NCBI GenBank assembly: GCA_020348445.1
Contig: CP070751.1
Coordinates: 4,874,506 to 4,938,505 of the forward strand
Length of the DNA: 64,000 nt
DNA from: Thermoplasmata archaeon
Lineage (GTDB): Archaea; Thermoplasmatota; Thermoplasmata; GCA-020350865
Direction of reading: 5' to 3'
Positions 1 to 8,628 of this stretch are shown one piece after another; position 1 is the first letter of the stretch; each line of letters opens with the position of its first letter. The notes below the pieces were generated by a model. That model had not been told where the DNA came from. It saw only the letters and a program-made list of their open reading frames with translations, and searched no databases. A program made the translations under genes and the position numbers.

Positions 1-2430
1 GCCTGGGAGGGTTAGCGTTGCAGTAATCCCCGAAGCATTCACCGCCACCCATTTCATACTTCCTGATTCGATGGCTGCAAAACCTACTGTCCCGTCGCTA
101 ACTGAGATACCAAAGCCGCTTGGACCTACCTTCAGGTTCAGGGAATCCAATGCAAATGTAATGAGAGTGGCGTCATCATACTGAGTTCCAGTCTGACCAT
201 CTCCATCACCGTCAGAATCCACATCAACAAGCTGCTTATTCACTGCAAAGTTGGCTCCACCTGTGATCAATCCAAAGATGTCAATATCAGAAAGCGAGCC
301 CGATACCCTCACAATTCCTGAGGTGTAGGTGACCTGATCACCTGTTGTGCCTGTGTCCCCGTCAAAATCCACGAGATCATCAGGATCTTCACCGTATGTA
401 CCGTCATCGTCTAAATCCAGTGCCAGGCTCCAGTTTAGAGCCGAGGCTCCGCCATAACCTTTGTTGATCTTCACGGCCAACGAATCCAAACTCCCACTTA
501 TGCTAGGAAGTGTCAGGGTGCCTCCAATGTCCTGGGCTAACACTGCCAGCCATGAACTGCCACCCGAATCCTTCAAACTCGCCACGCCGAGCTCGCCGCT
601 GGTAATATAAAGGCCAAATCCGCTCTTACCTACATATATCATGGGACTGCTTAGTGAGAAGGTGATCAGTGTTGCATCTTCATATTGATCATCTGTTGTA
701 CCTGTGTTGCCGTCCAAATCCACATCCACAACCTCCTTGGAAACAGAAAAACTGGCACTACCGGAAATCAGACCCAGGATATCCATGTTCTCTAGTGAGC
801 CCGAGTAGGAGGTGTCTGAAAAATGGTCGCAAAATACTTTACCGATACCAATGGCATGGGTACCTATTGCTTTGAGTTTAAATCCTCCGCCTCCAAATTG
901 CTTTACCTCGAGCTGCACCTTGGTATCGGTCTTGACAATCTCAAAATAAAGATCTCCGTCTCCGAATCCGAAGAGCCCTGTTGCATCATCGAAGACATCT
1001 GATATCGTCCCAGAGGAGCCCTCTTTTAGGACAAGGAAATCAAACTTTTGACCAACTTGGGGATTGAAGTCATTGATGAGGATTACTTTGAGCATCCCGC
1101 CAAGTTTGATATTTCCATTGACTATTATTTGATCATAGCCATTATCTACAACGGGATCTCCTGGCCCAGGAGTAAGGCCTCCAATTTCGATCTCCAGTGT
1201 TCCCACCGTATCGCCCTTGGGCGGATCCTGGTAGTCATCGTTGATAACATCGGGATCGCCGCTCTTGATAATCAAGTTGCCATTGATGTTAACTATACCT
1301 GGCGAGTGACCCGGGCTAAAGAGACCCGAAACAACTACATCACTGTTGATGGTGCCACTTCCCTCAAGAGTATCGGAAGGTCTCACCGTGAGAATATCAT
1401 CAATGAATATGTCTCCAGATTCAGTTTTTCTCATCCGAAGTGTAAGACCGCTGTCATTTGGGTCATCCGAAATTGCCACCAAGATTTCGTCTGTTGGATC
1501 GGCAACTTCTAATGCATCTTCCAGATTGGTATAGGCGTCTTTCCAAGAGCTGCCGTCTCCGATCCCCGTGGCAGCCTGATGGACATAGAATATTCCCCTA
1601 TCTAGAATTGTTGTGAAGCTACTCTCTTGGGTGTAATAGGTGTAATCTTTGCCTACAGCTTTCATCCGGTAATAGTAAGTAGTCTGCTGAGTGAGACCTG
1701 TAATTGGCTCGCAAAAAGATCCAGTCGTGACCACTTTGCGGGGACAGGTTTCGTAGGCATAGGGTGGGTCTGGGTCTAATCCCCACTCAAAGGAAACGTC
1801 TAGGGGGCCGATTCCCTCAGGGTCGTTAACCTCACCGCTCAGAATAGCTGAGGATTCTGTGATGTCTGTGGCATCATCCACAGATATGAGGTTTTTATAG
1901 GAATAAAAAGGGTTTTCAGTGTCTACATTAATCTGCATTGCCGTAAACACAGATATGATCATTAAAAAGACCAAAAGAAATCCAATTACCTTATTTTTCT
2001 TTGATCTTTTTTGTATTGTTTTATAATATACAAGAGTTAAGCAAAGGGCCAGCACCATCATCAAGAGAACAAATACTATGTACATTGAACTTGCATTGGA
2101 TTTTTCCTCACCCGTTGTTTGGCTCCGAGTCTCTTTTGGTTGTGCAATCACATCGGAATTTTCCTCATCAGTTGTTTGGCTCTGGGTCTCTATTTGAGGA
2201 AGAATAGTAAATGCATAGGCCGTACCATCTATTTGTCTAGGGTCTCTTACCAGTATGATTTTGGATGAGGAGTCTACTCCTTTGTCATCTTCCTCAACAA
2301 CATCATCTAATGCATTAGCTTCCCTATCATCTTGGATAGCTACATTCCTCAACCCAACTACGGCAATCGCAACCACACACAAAACTACAATGAGCATTAA
2401 GCTCAAGATTTTTACACTTTTCTTTTTCAT
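1..2430 (-). CDS. giant surface protein, 3' end beyond window (at least 810 aa)
   Basis: The frame is open from an ATG at 2430 to the window edge, so the C-terminus is missing. The N-terminus has a signal/anchor segment (about residues 7-27). An acidic linker with an imperfect duplicated SQTT-containing segment follows, then two more hydrophobic helices (about 116-136 and 148-166). Next come a fibronectin-III-like stretch (about 180-280) and a segment with the SSWKDAYTNLEDAL pattern seen at the start of many pectin-lyase-like beta-helices. After that is a region with the SPGHSPG motif and a DQIIVNG...LGG pattern typical of autotransporter-type passenger repeats. The last part holds a roughly 165-residue unit (from about base 810) that begins again near base 305. 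An SD-like G6 run lies about 6 bases before the ATG. Likely a cell-surface protein; no enzymatic function is visible. Confidence 0.8.
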   Translation of the reverse strand, partial: MKKKSVKILSLMLIVVLCVVAIAVVGLRNVAIQDDREANALDDVVEEDDKGVDSSSKIILVRDPRQIDGTAYAFTILPQIETQSQTTDEENSDVIAQPKETRSQTTGEEKSNASSMYIVFVLLMMVLALCLTLVYYKTIQKRSKKNKVIGFLLVFLMIISVFTAMQINVDTENPFYSYKNLISVDDATDITESSAILSGEVNDPEGIGPLDVSFEWGLDPDPPYAYETCPRKVVTTGSFCEPITGLTQQTTYYYRMKAVGKDYTYYTQESSFTTILDRGIFYVHQAATGIGDGSSWKDAYTNLEDALEVADPTDEILVAISDDPNDSGLTLRMRKTESGDIFIDDILTVRPSDTLEGSGTINSDVVVSGLFSPGHSPGIVNINGNLIIKSGDPDVINDDYQDPPKGDTVGTLEIEIGGLTPGPGDPVVDNGYDQIIVNGNIKLGGMLKVILINDFNPQVGQKFDFLVLKEGSSGTISDVFDDATGLFGFGDGDLYFEIVKTDTKVQLEVKQFGGGGFKLKAIGTHAIGIGKVFCDHFSDTSYSGSLENMDILGLISGSASFSVSKEVVDVDLDGNTGTTDDQYEDATLITFSLSSPMIYVGKSGFGLYITSGELGVASLKDSGGSSWLAVLAQDIGGTLTLPSISGSLDSLAVKINKGYGGASALNWSLALDLDDDGTYGEDPDDLVDFDGDTGTTGDQVTYTSGIVRVSGSLSDIDIFGLITGGANFAVNKQLVDVDSDGDGDGQTGTQYDDATLITFALDSLNLKVGPSGFGISVSDGTVGFAAIESGSMKWVAVNASGITATLTLPG

Positions 2431-2492
2431 TTTATTGCCCCCCTATATTTCTCTCTGAGGTTCAGCCAAATGAATTGTCTAAAAGAAGAGAA

Positions 2493-2509
2493 TAAGATAG
2501 TCTATCTTA
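2493..2509. repeat. 17-bp inverted repeat upstream of the surface-protein gene
   Basis: TAAGATAG and CTATCTTA flank a single central T, giving a perfect two-arm palindrome about 63 bp upstream of the minus-strand ATG at 2430. Its size and place suit a dimeric regulator operator, but no regulator is known. It lies in the 391-bp divergent gap 2431-2821, which otherwise holds only the palindrome at 2573-2584 and the promoter near 2762. Confidence 0.45.
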
Positions 2510-2572
2510 ATCAATTAGTTCTATAGAATGATTATCTTAGCTCACCTTTTTTCGCCAATTCGAAAGGTTCCC

Positions 2573-2584
2573 CTGGTTAACCAG
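2573..2584. repeat. 12-bp perfect palindrome in divergent intergenic region
   Basis: CTGGTTAACCAG is self-complementary and sits between the divergent surface-protein and ABC-transporter genes. It could be an operator; a chance occurrence is also possible. Confidence 0.3.
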
Positions 2585-2761
2585 ATTGGTTTGTGGCTAT
2601 AAAAGCCTTGTTACAAGCAAAAAAACACCCTTTGGTGCCAAATTTAAGAAATCCGGGAATTTGATCAATACCATGTCAATATAAAATTCTCGACGATGAA
2701 ACCGAAATAAATTTCCTGAATAATAGTTTGAAAAGAATTAAAAAAGTTAAACCAAAACAAT

Positions 2762-2773
2762 AAAATATAAATC
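2762..2773 (+). promoter_or_regulatory. TATA-like box for the ABC transporter genes
   Basis: An AAAATATAAATC element lies about 60 bp before the ATG at 2822. Transcription would start near 2795, leaving a short leader that carries the GGAGGTGAGG ribosome site. Confidence 0.4.
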
Positions 2774-2821
2774 AAGAAATAAGGGGGAGAATATAACACT
2801 GTGAAGTTTGGAGGTGAGGTA

Positions 2822-3508
2822 ATGTCAAGTATCATTTCGGCAAAGAATGTGCACAAGACATATGATACCGGTAAAATACAGGTTAAGGCCTTAAAAGGCG
2901 TGGATGTAGATGTTGGAAAAGGAGAGATGGTAGCAGTTATGGGACCATCAGGATGCGGCAAGACCACATTGCTCAACTGCCTTTCAGGATTGGATGAGCT
3001 GACAGAAGGGCAGGTCTTAATCGAAGGGCAGGATGTTCATGCAATGAAGGACAATGCGAGGACAGAGTACAGAGCCAAAAAAATGGGATTCATATTCCAG
3101 ACATTCAATCTTCTCCCTGTACTCACGGCAGCCGAGAATGTGGAGCTGCCACTGCTTGTAAGTGGAATGAAATTAAAGGAAGCCAGACAGAAAGCAGAAT
3201 CAGCTCTTGAACTTGTGGATCTTAAAGAATGGAAGAACCATAAACCCTCGGAACTTTCGGGAGGGCAAAGACAGCGGGTCACCATTGCCAGGAGCCTTGT
3301 GAACGAACCCACTATAGTTTGGGGCGACGAGCCCACGGGGAATCTGGATACCGAGAATTCCAACGATGTCCTGGATCTTCTGATCCGATTGAACAAGGAG
3401 AACAAGCAGACATTCGTGTTGATTACACATGATCCCTCCATTGGAAATAAGTGTCAGCGAATAATTGAGATGAGAAGCGGATTGATAACCAAGGGGAATC
3501 AAAAGTGA
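2822..3508 (+). CDS. ABC transporter ATP-binding protein, MacB/LolD/FtsE type
   Basis: This is the cytoplasmic ATPase of an ABC exporter; it energises the FtsX-type permease encoded next. Seen at 228 aa: Walker A GPSGCGKTT (41-49), Q-loop region (about 93), signature LSGGQ (145-149), Walker B ending GDEPTGNLD (168-176) and switch His203. The ATG at 2822 is preferred over a GTG at 2801 because GGAGGTGAGG ends 2 bases before the ATG and the family normally begins at this point. The permease starts 16 bp after the stop with its own GGAGGG site, so the two form an operon. The family moves lipoproteins, peptides or drugs, or acts on envelope complexes; the substrate here cannot be read from sequence. 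Confidence 0.95.
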   Translation: MSSIISAKNVHKTYDTGKIQVKALKGVDVDVGKGEMVAVMGPSGCGKTTLLNCLSGLDELTEGQVLIEGQDVHAMKDNARTEYRAKKMGFIFQTFNLLPVLTAAENVELPLLVSGMKLKEARQKAESALELVDLKEWKNHKPSELSGGQRQRVTIARSLVNEPTIVWGDEPTGNLDTENSNDVLDLLIRLNKENKQTFVLITHDPSIGNKCQRIIEMRSGLITKGNQK

Positions 3509-3524
3509 AAATGGAGGGAACCAA

Positions 3525-6500
3525 ATGGACCCCATCGTGAGTCTTCTTATGTTTTTGGTCTTGATCCTCATAATTGTAATTGCAATTATGGCTCTGGCAA
3601 ACCGTATAATCTTTAAAATGGCGGCAAGAAACTTTATTAGAAGAAAAGCACAGAGCGTCATAGTAATTGCCGGTCTGATGATAGGAACTGCAATCATTTC
3701 CAGCGCCCTTGTTGTTAGTGATACAATGACCAATACCATGGAGGTGGATGTATACAGATCACTTGGCGAGGTTGATGAAGAGATATGGGGTACAGACACT
3801 TGGTCAACTGTTACATTCTATAAATATTTCAACGAATCTGTTTACGATTCCATGTCACAGGAGCTTTCCGATATTCCGGAAATTGAAGCAATGGCACCAG
3901 TAATAATGGACTTCGGCGCGGTTTTGGATAATAACACTTTATTGGGAGAACCTTCTGTTGCAATACTTGGTCTGGATTCGCAGATTCTTCGCAATTCAGC
4001 TTTCGGTGATCTGGATGGCAACGGATATTACCCAGATAGCCTTGGAGTGGACGAAATCGCCATCAACACAAGACTTGCTGATGAAATAGAAGCTTTAGTT
4101 GGGCATAGAGTTTACCTTTCATATGGTGCCAAGGATCCAAACAGTCCTTTTGGAACCTCCTTCAAAAAAGAGAATTTCACTATAGCAAAAATAATCAATG
4201 AAAAGGACCTGTACGGGAAGGCAAACTATCTTCAGCAGAAGACCATATTTTTCGAACTTGATACACTTCAGGAGCTACTTAACCGCCCCAACGAGATAAA
4301 TAAAATCTGGATATCCAATAAGGGAGATTATCGGAGTGGTGAATCTTACACAAGTAAAGTGAACAAAACAATTGAAGAGGAACTTGATTCGGCTGTGGGT
4401 ATGGAAGACGCAGGATTCTCTCTTGAGATCATCAATGGTGCTCTTGTTCTAAGCAATGATCAAGGCTTTTATCCATTATCACAAGCTGATACATTATTGG
4501 AAAAGGCTGAACCCTACAACGGCAACATATCCAAGGGTTTGATGGTTCCAGCCCTGGTTGTGAACGGAGTTCCCACAAATGGTCTTGCGATAGTAGGGGG
4601 TGAATCTGATGAAGAGGATTTCCAAAATATGGACATTGAGCCAGGTACCATCTATTTCTTGGACATGCATGCAGCAACCTTAAACATAGTAAATAACACG
4701 GATATTTCTGTTTCCACCCTGAGTTTGGACGGAAATATGCTTACTTCACAGTTCAGAGCAATAATTTTACCCTCAGATTTTGACGACCCAATGCCTGATG
4801 AGATGAGTTCCTATATAATGGGTTTTGTTGATTTTGAAACAAGCCAGAATATGCTCCACGGGGGTGTATATGACGATATAGTATCATTTGTCATTGTTTC
4901 AGGTCTGGATGACTCAACCTTGGATATTATTCGCGATTCTGCAATTGATCAGATGAACACCGATTTCGGAGCAGAAGAGCTGAACCTTCAGGTGAACAAT
5001 GTAAAAGCAGATAATCTAGAGAGTGCCAGAGAGGGAGGCGAGTCCCTAGGAACCCTCTTTATGATTTTTGGGATGTTCTCCATTATCGCTGGAATCGTTT
5101 TGATCATCAACATATTCGTTATGTTGGGAGAGGAAAGGAAAAGCGAGATGGGCATGGCACGAGCTGTTGGTATGAAGGGAAAGCATCTTGTGAGGATGTA
5201 TATCTTTGAAGGCAGTCTTTACGCATTCGTTGCCGCTATAGTCGGCGCATTCTTGGGTCTTTTCTTTGGATGGTTGTTGATTCAGGCCTTTGAATTCATA
5301 TTCAGTTCAGTTGAAGAATTTTCAGAAGGATCGTTTAACATTCCCTTTTATTTTACATGGGCAAGTGTATTTGTTGCATTCTGTTTGGGATTGTTCATTA
5401 CATTTGTGACCATCATCTTTGCAAGTACCCGGATAAGCAAGCTAAATATCATAAGGGCAATTCGCCGAATACCCGAGCCAAAACCTGAAAGGGCCCAAAG
5501 AAGGGTCATCGTAGGTGGGGTGGTATTGATTGTCCTAGGATTTCTCCTTGTCAGTTTCTCATTTTCCACCCAACTTGGCGGCTATTATCTAGCAGGTGTT
5601 CCTTCGATCTTTTTGGGGCTGGCTCTGATTATTCATAAATGGACCAGTATCAGGGCAGCAATGACTTCTGCAGGAATTGCGATACTTGTGTTTATGTACC
5701 TGCCATATGAATTTTCCTTTACGTCTGATTGGGATTTCACAGGATTGGATTCATTTGTTTTCAGCGGGGTCTTTAGCGTTCTTGCCGCGGTAATTGTTGT
5801 TATGTTCAATTCTCATATACTGCTTGGTTTCCTTCAAAAGGTGTTTGGTAGGGGCAAGTCCACCCGGGCTGTTTTGAAAACTGCAATCTCTTATCCCATG
5901 GACAGCAAGTTCAAAACAGGTATGACCCTGGGAATGTTCGCACTCATTATTTTTACAGTAACAGTTATTGCAATGATTGCGGCCATGCAGGCCTCCCAAA
6001 GCGACATCATGCTGGAGCAACAGAGCGGCGATTATGATATAATAGGCACTACAAATCCGAGAACACCCTTTGAGAATCTCACTGTGGATACCCTACACCC
6101 TGATCTTAAAAAGAAGGTGGATGAGCTTGAGATCATATCCCAGACCATTGTTGCTCTTGTGGGCTATGATGAAAAAGAATCACAGCCTACTGCATACGGA
6201 CCTCCAACAGATACAGGAAAGCTGGAGCAATATTCTCTGTTGGGTGCAAGCGATAGTTTTCTTTCGAACAACGGTTTTACTTTACTAGATCGCGACGATA
6301 AATACGATTCTGACACTGAATGCTGGGAGGCTTTGGCCCAAAATAGTACATACTGTATTGTAGATGGGACAAGACTTGCATTTTCCGGAATAATAGTAGG
6401 TGGTCCCCCCCAGGATATGGGGGGTGTTTATGTAGGTGGCACCATTACCATCACCGATAAGACCGGGCAAAACAGAACCCGCGAATTGACTGTTATTGGA

Positions 6501-7121
6501 ATAATGGATCAGATGTTTTTCTTCAACGGTATTATCATGAATAAGGATGTCGTTGATAATGAATATAATGGCGTTGATAGCATTATCGTTGTCAAGCTCA
6601 ACTCTGGTTATGATGCCGATTCAGTTGCCAAGGAATTTGAAAAGAATTATCTTGAGCTCGGTCTTCAAACCTTTGATATGAAGGGAATTATCAACATCAT
6701 ACTCACTCTAACAAATAATATCATGTACCTCATGGAAGGCTTCCTGGGTATAGGCCTTCTTGTGGGTATTGCCGGAATAGGAATCATTTCCTACAGAAAT
6801 GTAATTGAGCGCCGTCAGCAAATCGGTATGCTTAGGGCAATTGGTTTTAAAAAGAGTATGGTCACAAAATCGTTTTTAATTGAAACCTCATTTATCACTA
6901 TTTTAGCAATATTCATCGGTATCATACTTGGAATAGGAATCGGTTGGCAGATTTATTCTGACACCGGATTTCAAGAGTCGGGCATCGGCTTTGTAATTCC
7001 CTGGGGAAACCTCCTTGCGATTTCGGTTATCGCGTATATAGCCACCCTAATATTCACATTCTACCCATCAATAAAAGCTGCAAAGGTTCCCCCTGCCGAA
7101 GCGTTGAGATATATCGAATGA
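3525..7121 (+). CDS. ABC transporter permease with two FtsX domains (1198 aa)
   Basis: Membrane partner of the preceding ATPase. An N-terminal helix (about 7-30) and a second one (about 43-65) lead into a long extracytoplasmic region of roughly 440 residues. An FtsX block with three helices follows (about 508-640), containing the conserved ERKSEMGMARAVGM coupling-helix motif. A cluster of extra helices (about 670-830) and a second extracytoplasmic region (about 840-1060) come next. The final FtsX block (about 1070-1198) has the matching ERRQQIGMLRAIGF motif. Two FtsX blocks in one chain mean that one permease could pair with two ATPases. It is much longer than MacB (about 650 aa) because of the large extracellular parts. 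Probable role: export or envelope remodelling. Confidence 0.9.
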   Translation: MDPIVSLLMFLVLILIIVIAIMALANRIIFKMAARNFIRRKAQSVIVIAGLMIGTAIISSALVVSDTMTNTMEVDVYRSLGEVDEEIWGTDTWSTVTFYKYFNESVYDSMSQELSDIPEIEAMAPVIMDFGAVLDNNTLLGEPSVAILGLDSQILRNSAFGDLDGNGYYPDSLGVDEIAINTRLADEIEALVGHRVYLSYGAKDPNSPFGTSFKKENFTIAKIINEKDLYGKANYLQQKTIFFELDTLQELLNRPNEINKIWISNKGDYRSGESYTSKVNKTIEEELDSAVGMEDAGFSLEIINGALVLSNDQGFYPLSQADTLLEKAEPYNGNISKGLMVPALVVNGVPTNGLAIVGGESDEEDFQNMDIEPGTIYFLDMHAATLNIVNNTDISVSTLSLDGNMLTSQFRAIILPSDFDDPMPDEMSSYIMGFVDFETSQNMLHGGVYDDIVSFVIVSGLDDSTLDIIRDSAIDQMNTDFGAEELNLQVNNVKADNLESAREGGESLGTLFMIFGMFSIIAGIVLIINIFVMLGEERKSEMGMARAVGMKGKHLVRMYIFEGSLYAFVAAIVGAFLGLFFGWLLIQAFEFIFSSVEEFSEGSFNIPFYFTWASVFVAFCLGLFITFVTIIFASTRISKLNIIRAIRRIPEPKPERAQRRVIVGGVVLIVLGFLLVSFSFSTQLGGYYLAGVPSIFLGLALIIHKWTSIRAAMTSAGIAILVFMYLPYEFSFTSDWDFTGLDSFVFSGVFSVLAAVIVVMFNSHILLGFLQKVFGRGKSTRAVLKTAISYPMDSKFKTGMTLGMFALIIFTVTVIAMIAAMQASQSDIMLEQQSGDYDIIGTTNPRTPFENLTVDTLHPDLKKKVDELEIISQTIVALVGYDEKESQPTAYGPPTDTGKLEQYSLLGASDSFLSNNGFTLLDRDDKYDSDTECWEALAQNSTYCIVDGTRLAFSGIIVGGPPQDMGGVYVGGTITITDKTGQNRTRELTVIGIMDQMFFFNGIIMNKDVVDNEYNGVDSIIVVKLNSGYDADSVAKEFEKNYLELGLQTFDMKGIINIILTLTNNIMYLMEGFLGIGLLVGIAGIGIISYRNVIERRQQIGMLRAIGFKKSMVTKSFLIETSFITILAIFIGIILGIGIGWQIYSDTGFQESGIGFVIPWGNLLAISVIAYIATLIFTFYPSIKAAKVPPAEALRYIE

Positions 7122-7210
7122 ATCGATTTACTGGGATATTTCGAAAAAACCCACAATTACACCAGTTTTACAGTGGCTGGCTAAAGAAATCAACCTTATA
7201 TCAGCATCAA

Positions 7211-7223
7211 TACATATAAAAAC
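7211..7223 (+). promoter_or_regulatory. TATA-like box for the DUF389 gene
   Basis: TACATATAAAAAC is centred about 29 bp before the ATG at 7246 and no Shine-Dalgarno site is present, so the transcript is probably leaderless. Confidence 0.5.
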
Positions 7224-7245
7224 TATAACCTCGATTTCCTTTGGA

Positions 7246-8547
7246 ATGAGACAGATTAATATAGTTTTGCCTGACCAGGATGTCAGCAGGGTAATGGATA
7301 TAGCAGAGGACAGCGATTTGAAAGCTGCTCATGTGAGGAGCGCAGGGGAAATAGATCTAGTGATAATAACAGTTCCCGATGATATTGTTGATGATTTTAT
7401 ATCTAGGCTGAAAGATTCTGGAATAGATAAAATAGGCACCATTTCTATTCTTCCCATTCATGCAGCCATTTCTGATAAGGAGCAGGAGAGAGAGCCCACA
7501 ATAGCTCCTAAAGAAGAGATCATCGAGAGTGCAAGGCGCGCCTGCTATCTTACAAAAGGATACATGTTCATGATAGTGATTTCAGCTTTTGTTGCCACAT
7601 TGGGTCTTTTGATGAACAGCACCGCTGTGGTTATTGGTGCCATGGTCATTGCTCCGCTTCTGGGTCCCAGCATCGCAGCCAGTGTTGGAACTGTAATGGG
7701 AGATACTGCACTTTTTAGAAAAGGCATCATGAGCACCACACTGGGATTACTTATCGTTATCATAACTGCTGCATTCACTGCTGCACTGGTAAATAGCCTA
7801 CAGCTCCTCCCACCTCTTGTTGACATCACCATCGAGGAATTACCCAGCGAAATGGCTGAGAGAACCACATTGAACATACTTATCGTTGGTTTAGCCCTGG
7901 CCTCTGGAGCCGCTGGAGCGTACTCATTTGCTGAAAAAAAAGGTGAGATACTGGTGGGTGTAATGATCGCGGTGGCCCTTGTACCTCCTGCCGCCATTGT
8001 GGGTATTGGCATAGCTCTTCTAGATGCGGAATTCATCATAAGCTCGGGTTTAATTTTGGCAGTGAACGTGTTCTGCATAAACATCGCCGGGACACTGGTA
8101 TTTTGGAAGCTTGGGATCAAGCCGGGTGGTTTTCTTGAAATGATGTTCTCAAAAAAGGACGTGAAAAAGAAGTTATTTATCACCATGATAATCCTTATTA
8201 TACTAGGAGCAATATTTTCATGGACGACATTTGTATCCTACCAAAATGCACAACTTGAGAAGGAGATAAATGATGAGGCAAAAAGAACAATAAGAGATGG
8301 TAATTATCTGTATATAATAGATTATGAGGTGGAGGAAATCAGGCTCGGGAGAAATATCTTTGGCATCGAATCAGACGGGTCAGTCTACGTCAGAATAACC
8401 ATATTTTCAAACAATACAGCCGAATGCGCAAAACTCAATAACATAGCCTCTGATATCCAACAGACTCTCAACTCAAAATTCAAAGACGAAATAGAAAAGG
8501 ACTTTGAAGTGGAGATAATATTTCAAGCAGTGCAGATTTCTCCTTGA
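7246..8547 (+). CDS. DUF389 (TIGR00341-type) integral membrane protein
   Basis: The 433-aa protein has a soluble N-terminal domain (about 1-95). A membrane core follows (about 105-335) with several glycine/alanine-rich helices, including the MNSTAVVIGAMVIAPLLGP segment characteristic of DUF389. A soluble C-terminal domain occupies about 345-433. The family (COG1808) is widespread in archaea and bacteria; its biochemical role is not established and a transport function is only a guess. The gene appears monocistronic, with a promoter right before the start and a T-rich stretch after the stop. It converges on the coiled-coil gene downstream. Confidence 0.88.
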   Translation: MRQINIVLPDQDVSRVMDIAEDSDLKAAHVRSAGEIDLVIITVPDDIVDDFISRLKDSGIDKIGTISILPIHAAISDKEQEREPTIAPKEEIIESARRACYLTKGYMFMIVISAFVATLGLLMNSTAVVIGAMVIAPLLGPSIAASVGTVMGDTALFRKGIMSTTLGLLIVIITAAFTAALVNSLQLLPPLVDITIEELPSEMAERTTLNILIVGLALASGAAGAYSFAEKKGEILVGVMIAVALVPPAAIVGIGIALLDAEFIISSGLILAVNVFCINIAGTLVFWKLGIKPGGFLEMMFSKKDVKKKLFITMIILIILGAIFSWTTFVSYQNAQLEKEINDEAKRTIRDGNYLYIIDYEVEEIRLGRNIFGIESDGSVYVRITIFSNNTAECAKLNNIASDIQQTLNSKFKDEIEKDFEVEIIFQAVQISP

Positions 8548-8582
8548 AGGAAGATTTTTAGGGTTCTACAATCCCGTTATCA

Positions 8583-8588
8583 TTTTTT
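8583..8588 (+). terminator. T-run terminator between convergent genes
   Basis: Six T residues 36 bp after the DUF389 stop, in a short AT-rich convergent gap. This fits oligo-T termination by archaeal RNA polymerase. Confidence 0.4.
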
Positions 8589-8628
8589 ATAAATAATCTT
8601 CCCGATAATCAGGATTCAGGTAAAAAAT

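Noticed and set aside
12..2430. Short plus-strand frames (for example 1048-1512) as separate genes
   Set aside because: All lie antisense to the continuous minus-strand surface-protein frame and lack conserved features.
7545..8186. 213-codon minus-strand frame inside the DUF389 gene
   Set aside because: It is a mirror of a hydrophobic, Ala/Ile-rich membrane gene; such antisense frames arise from codon bias.
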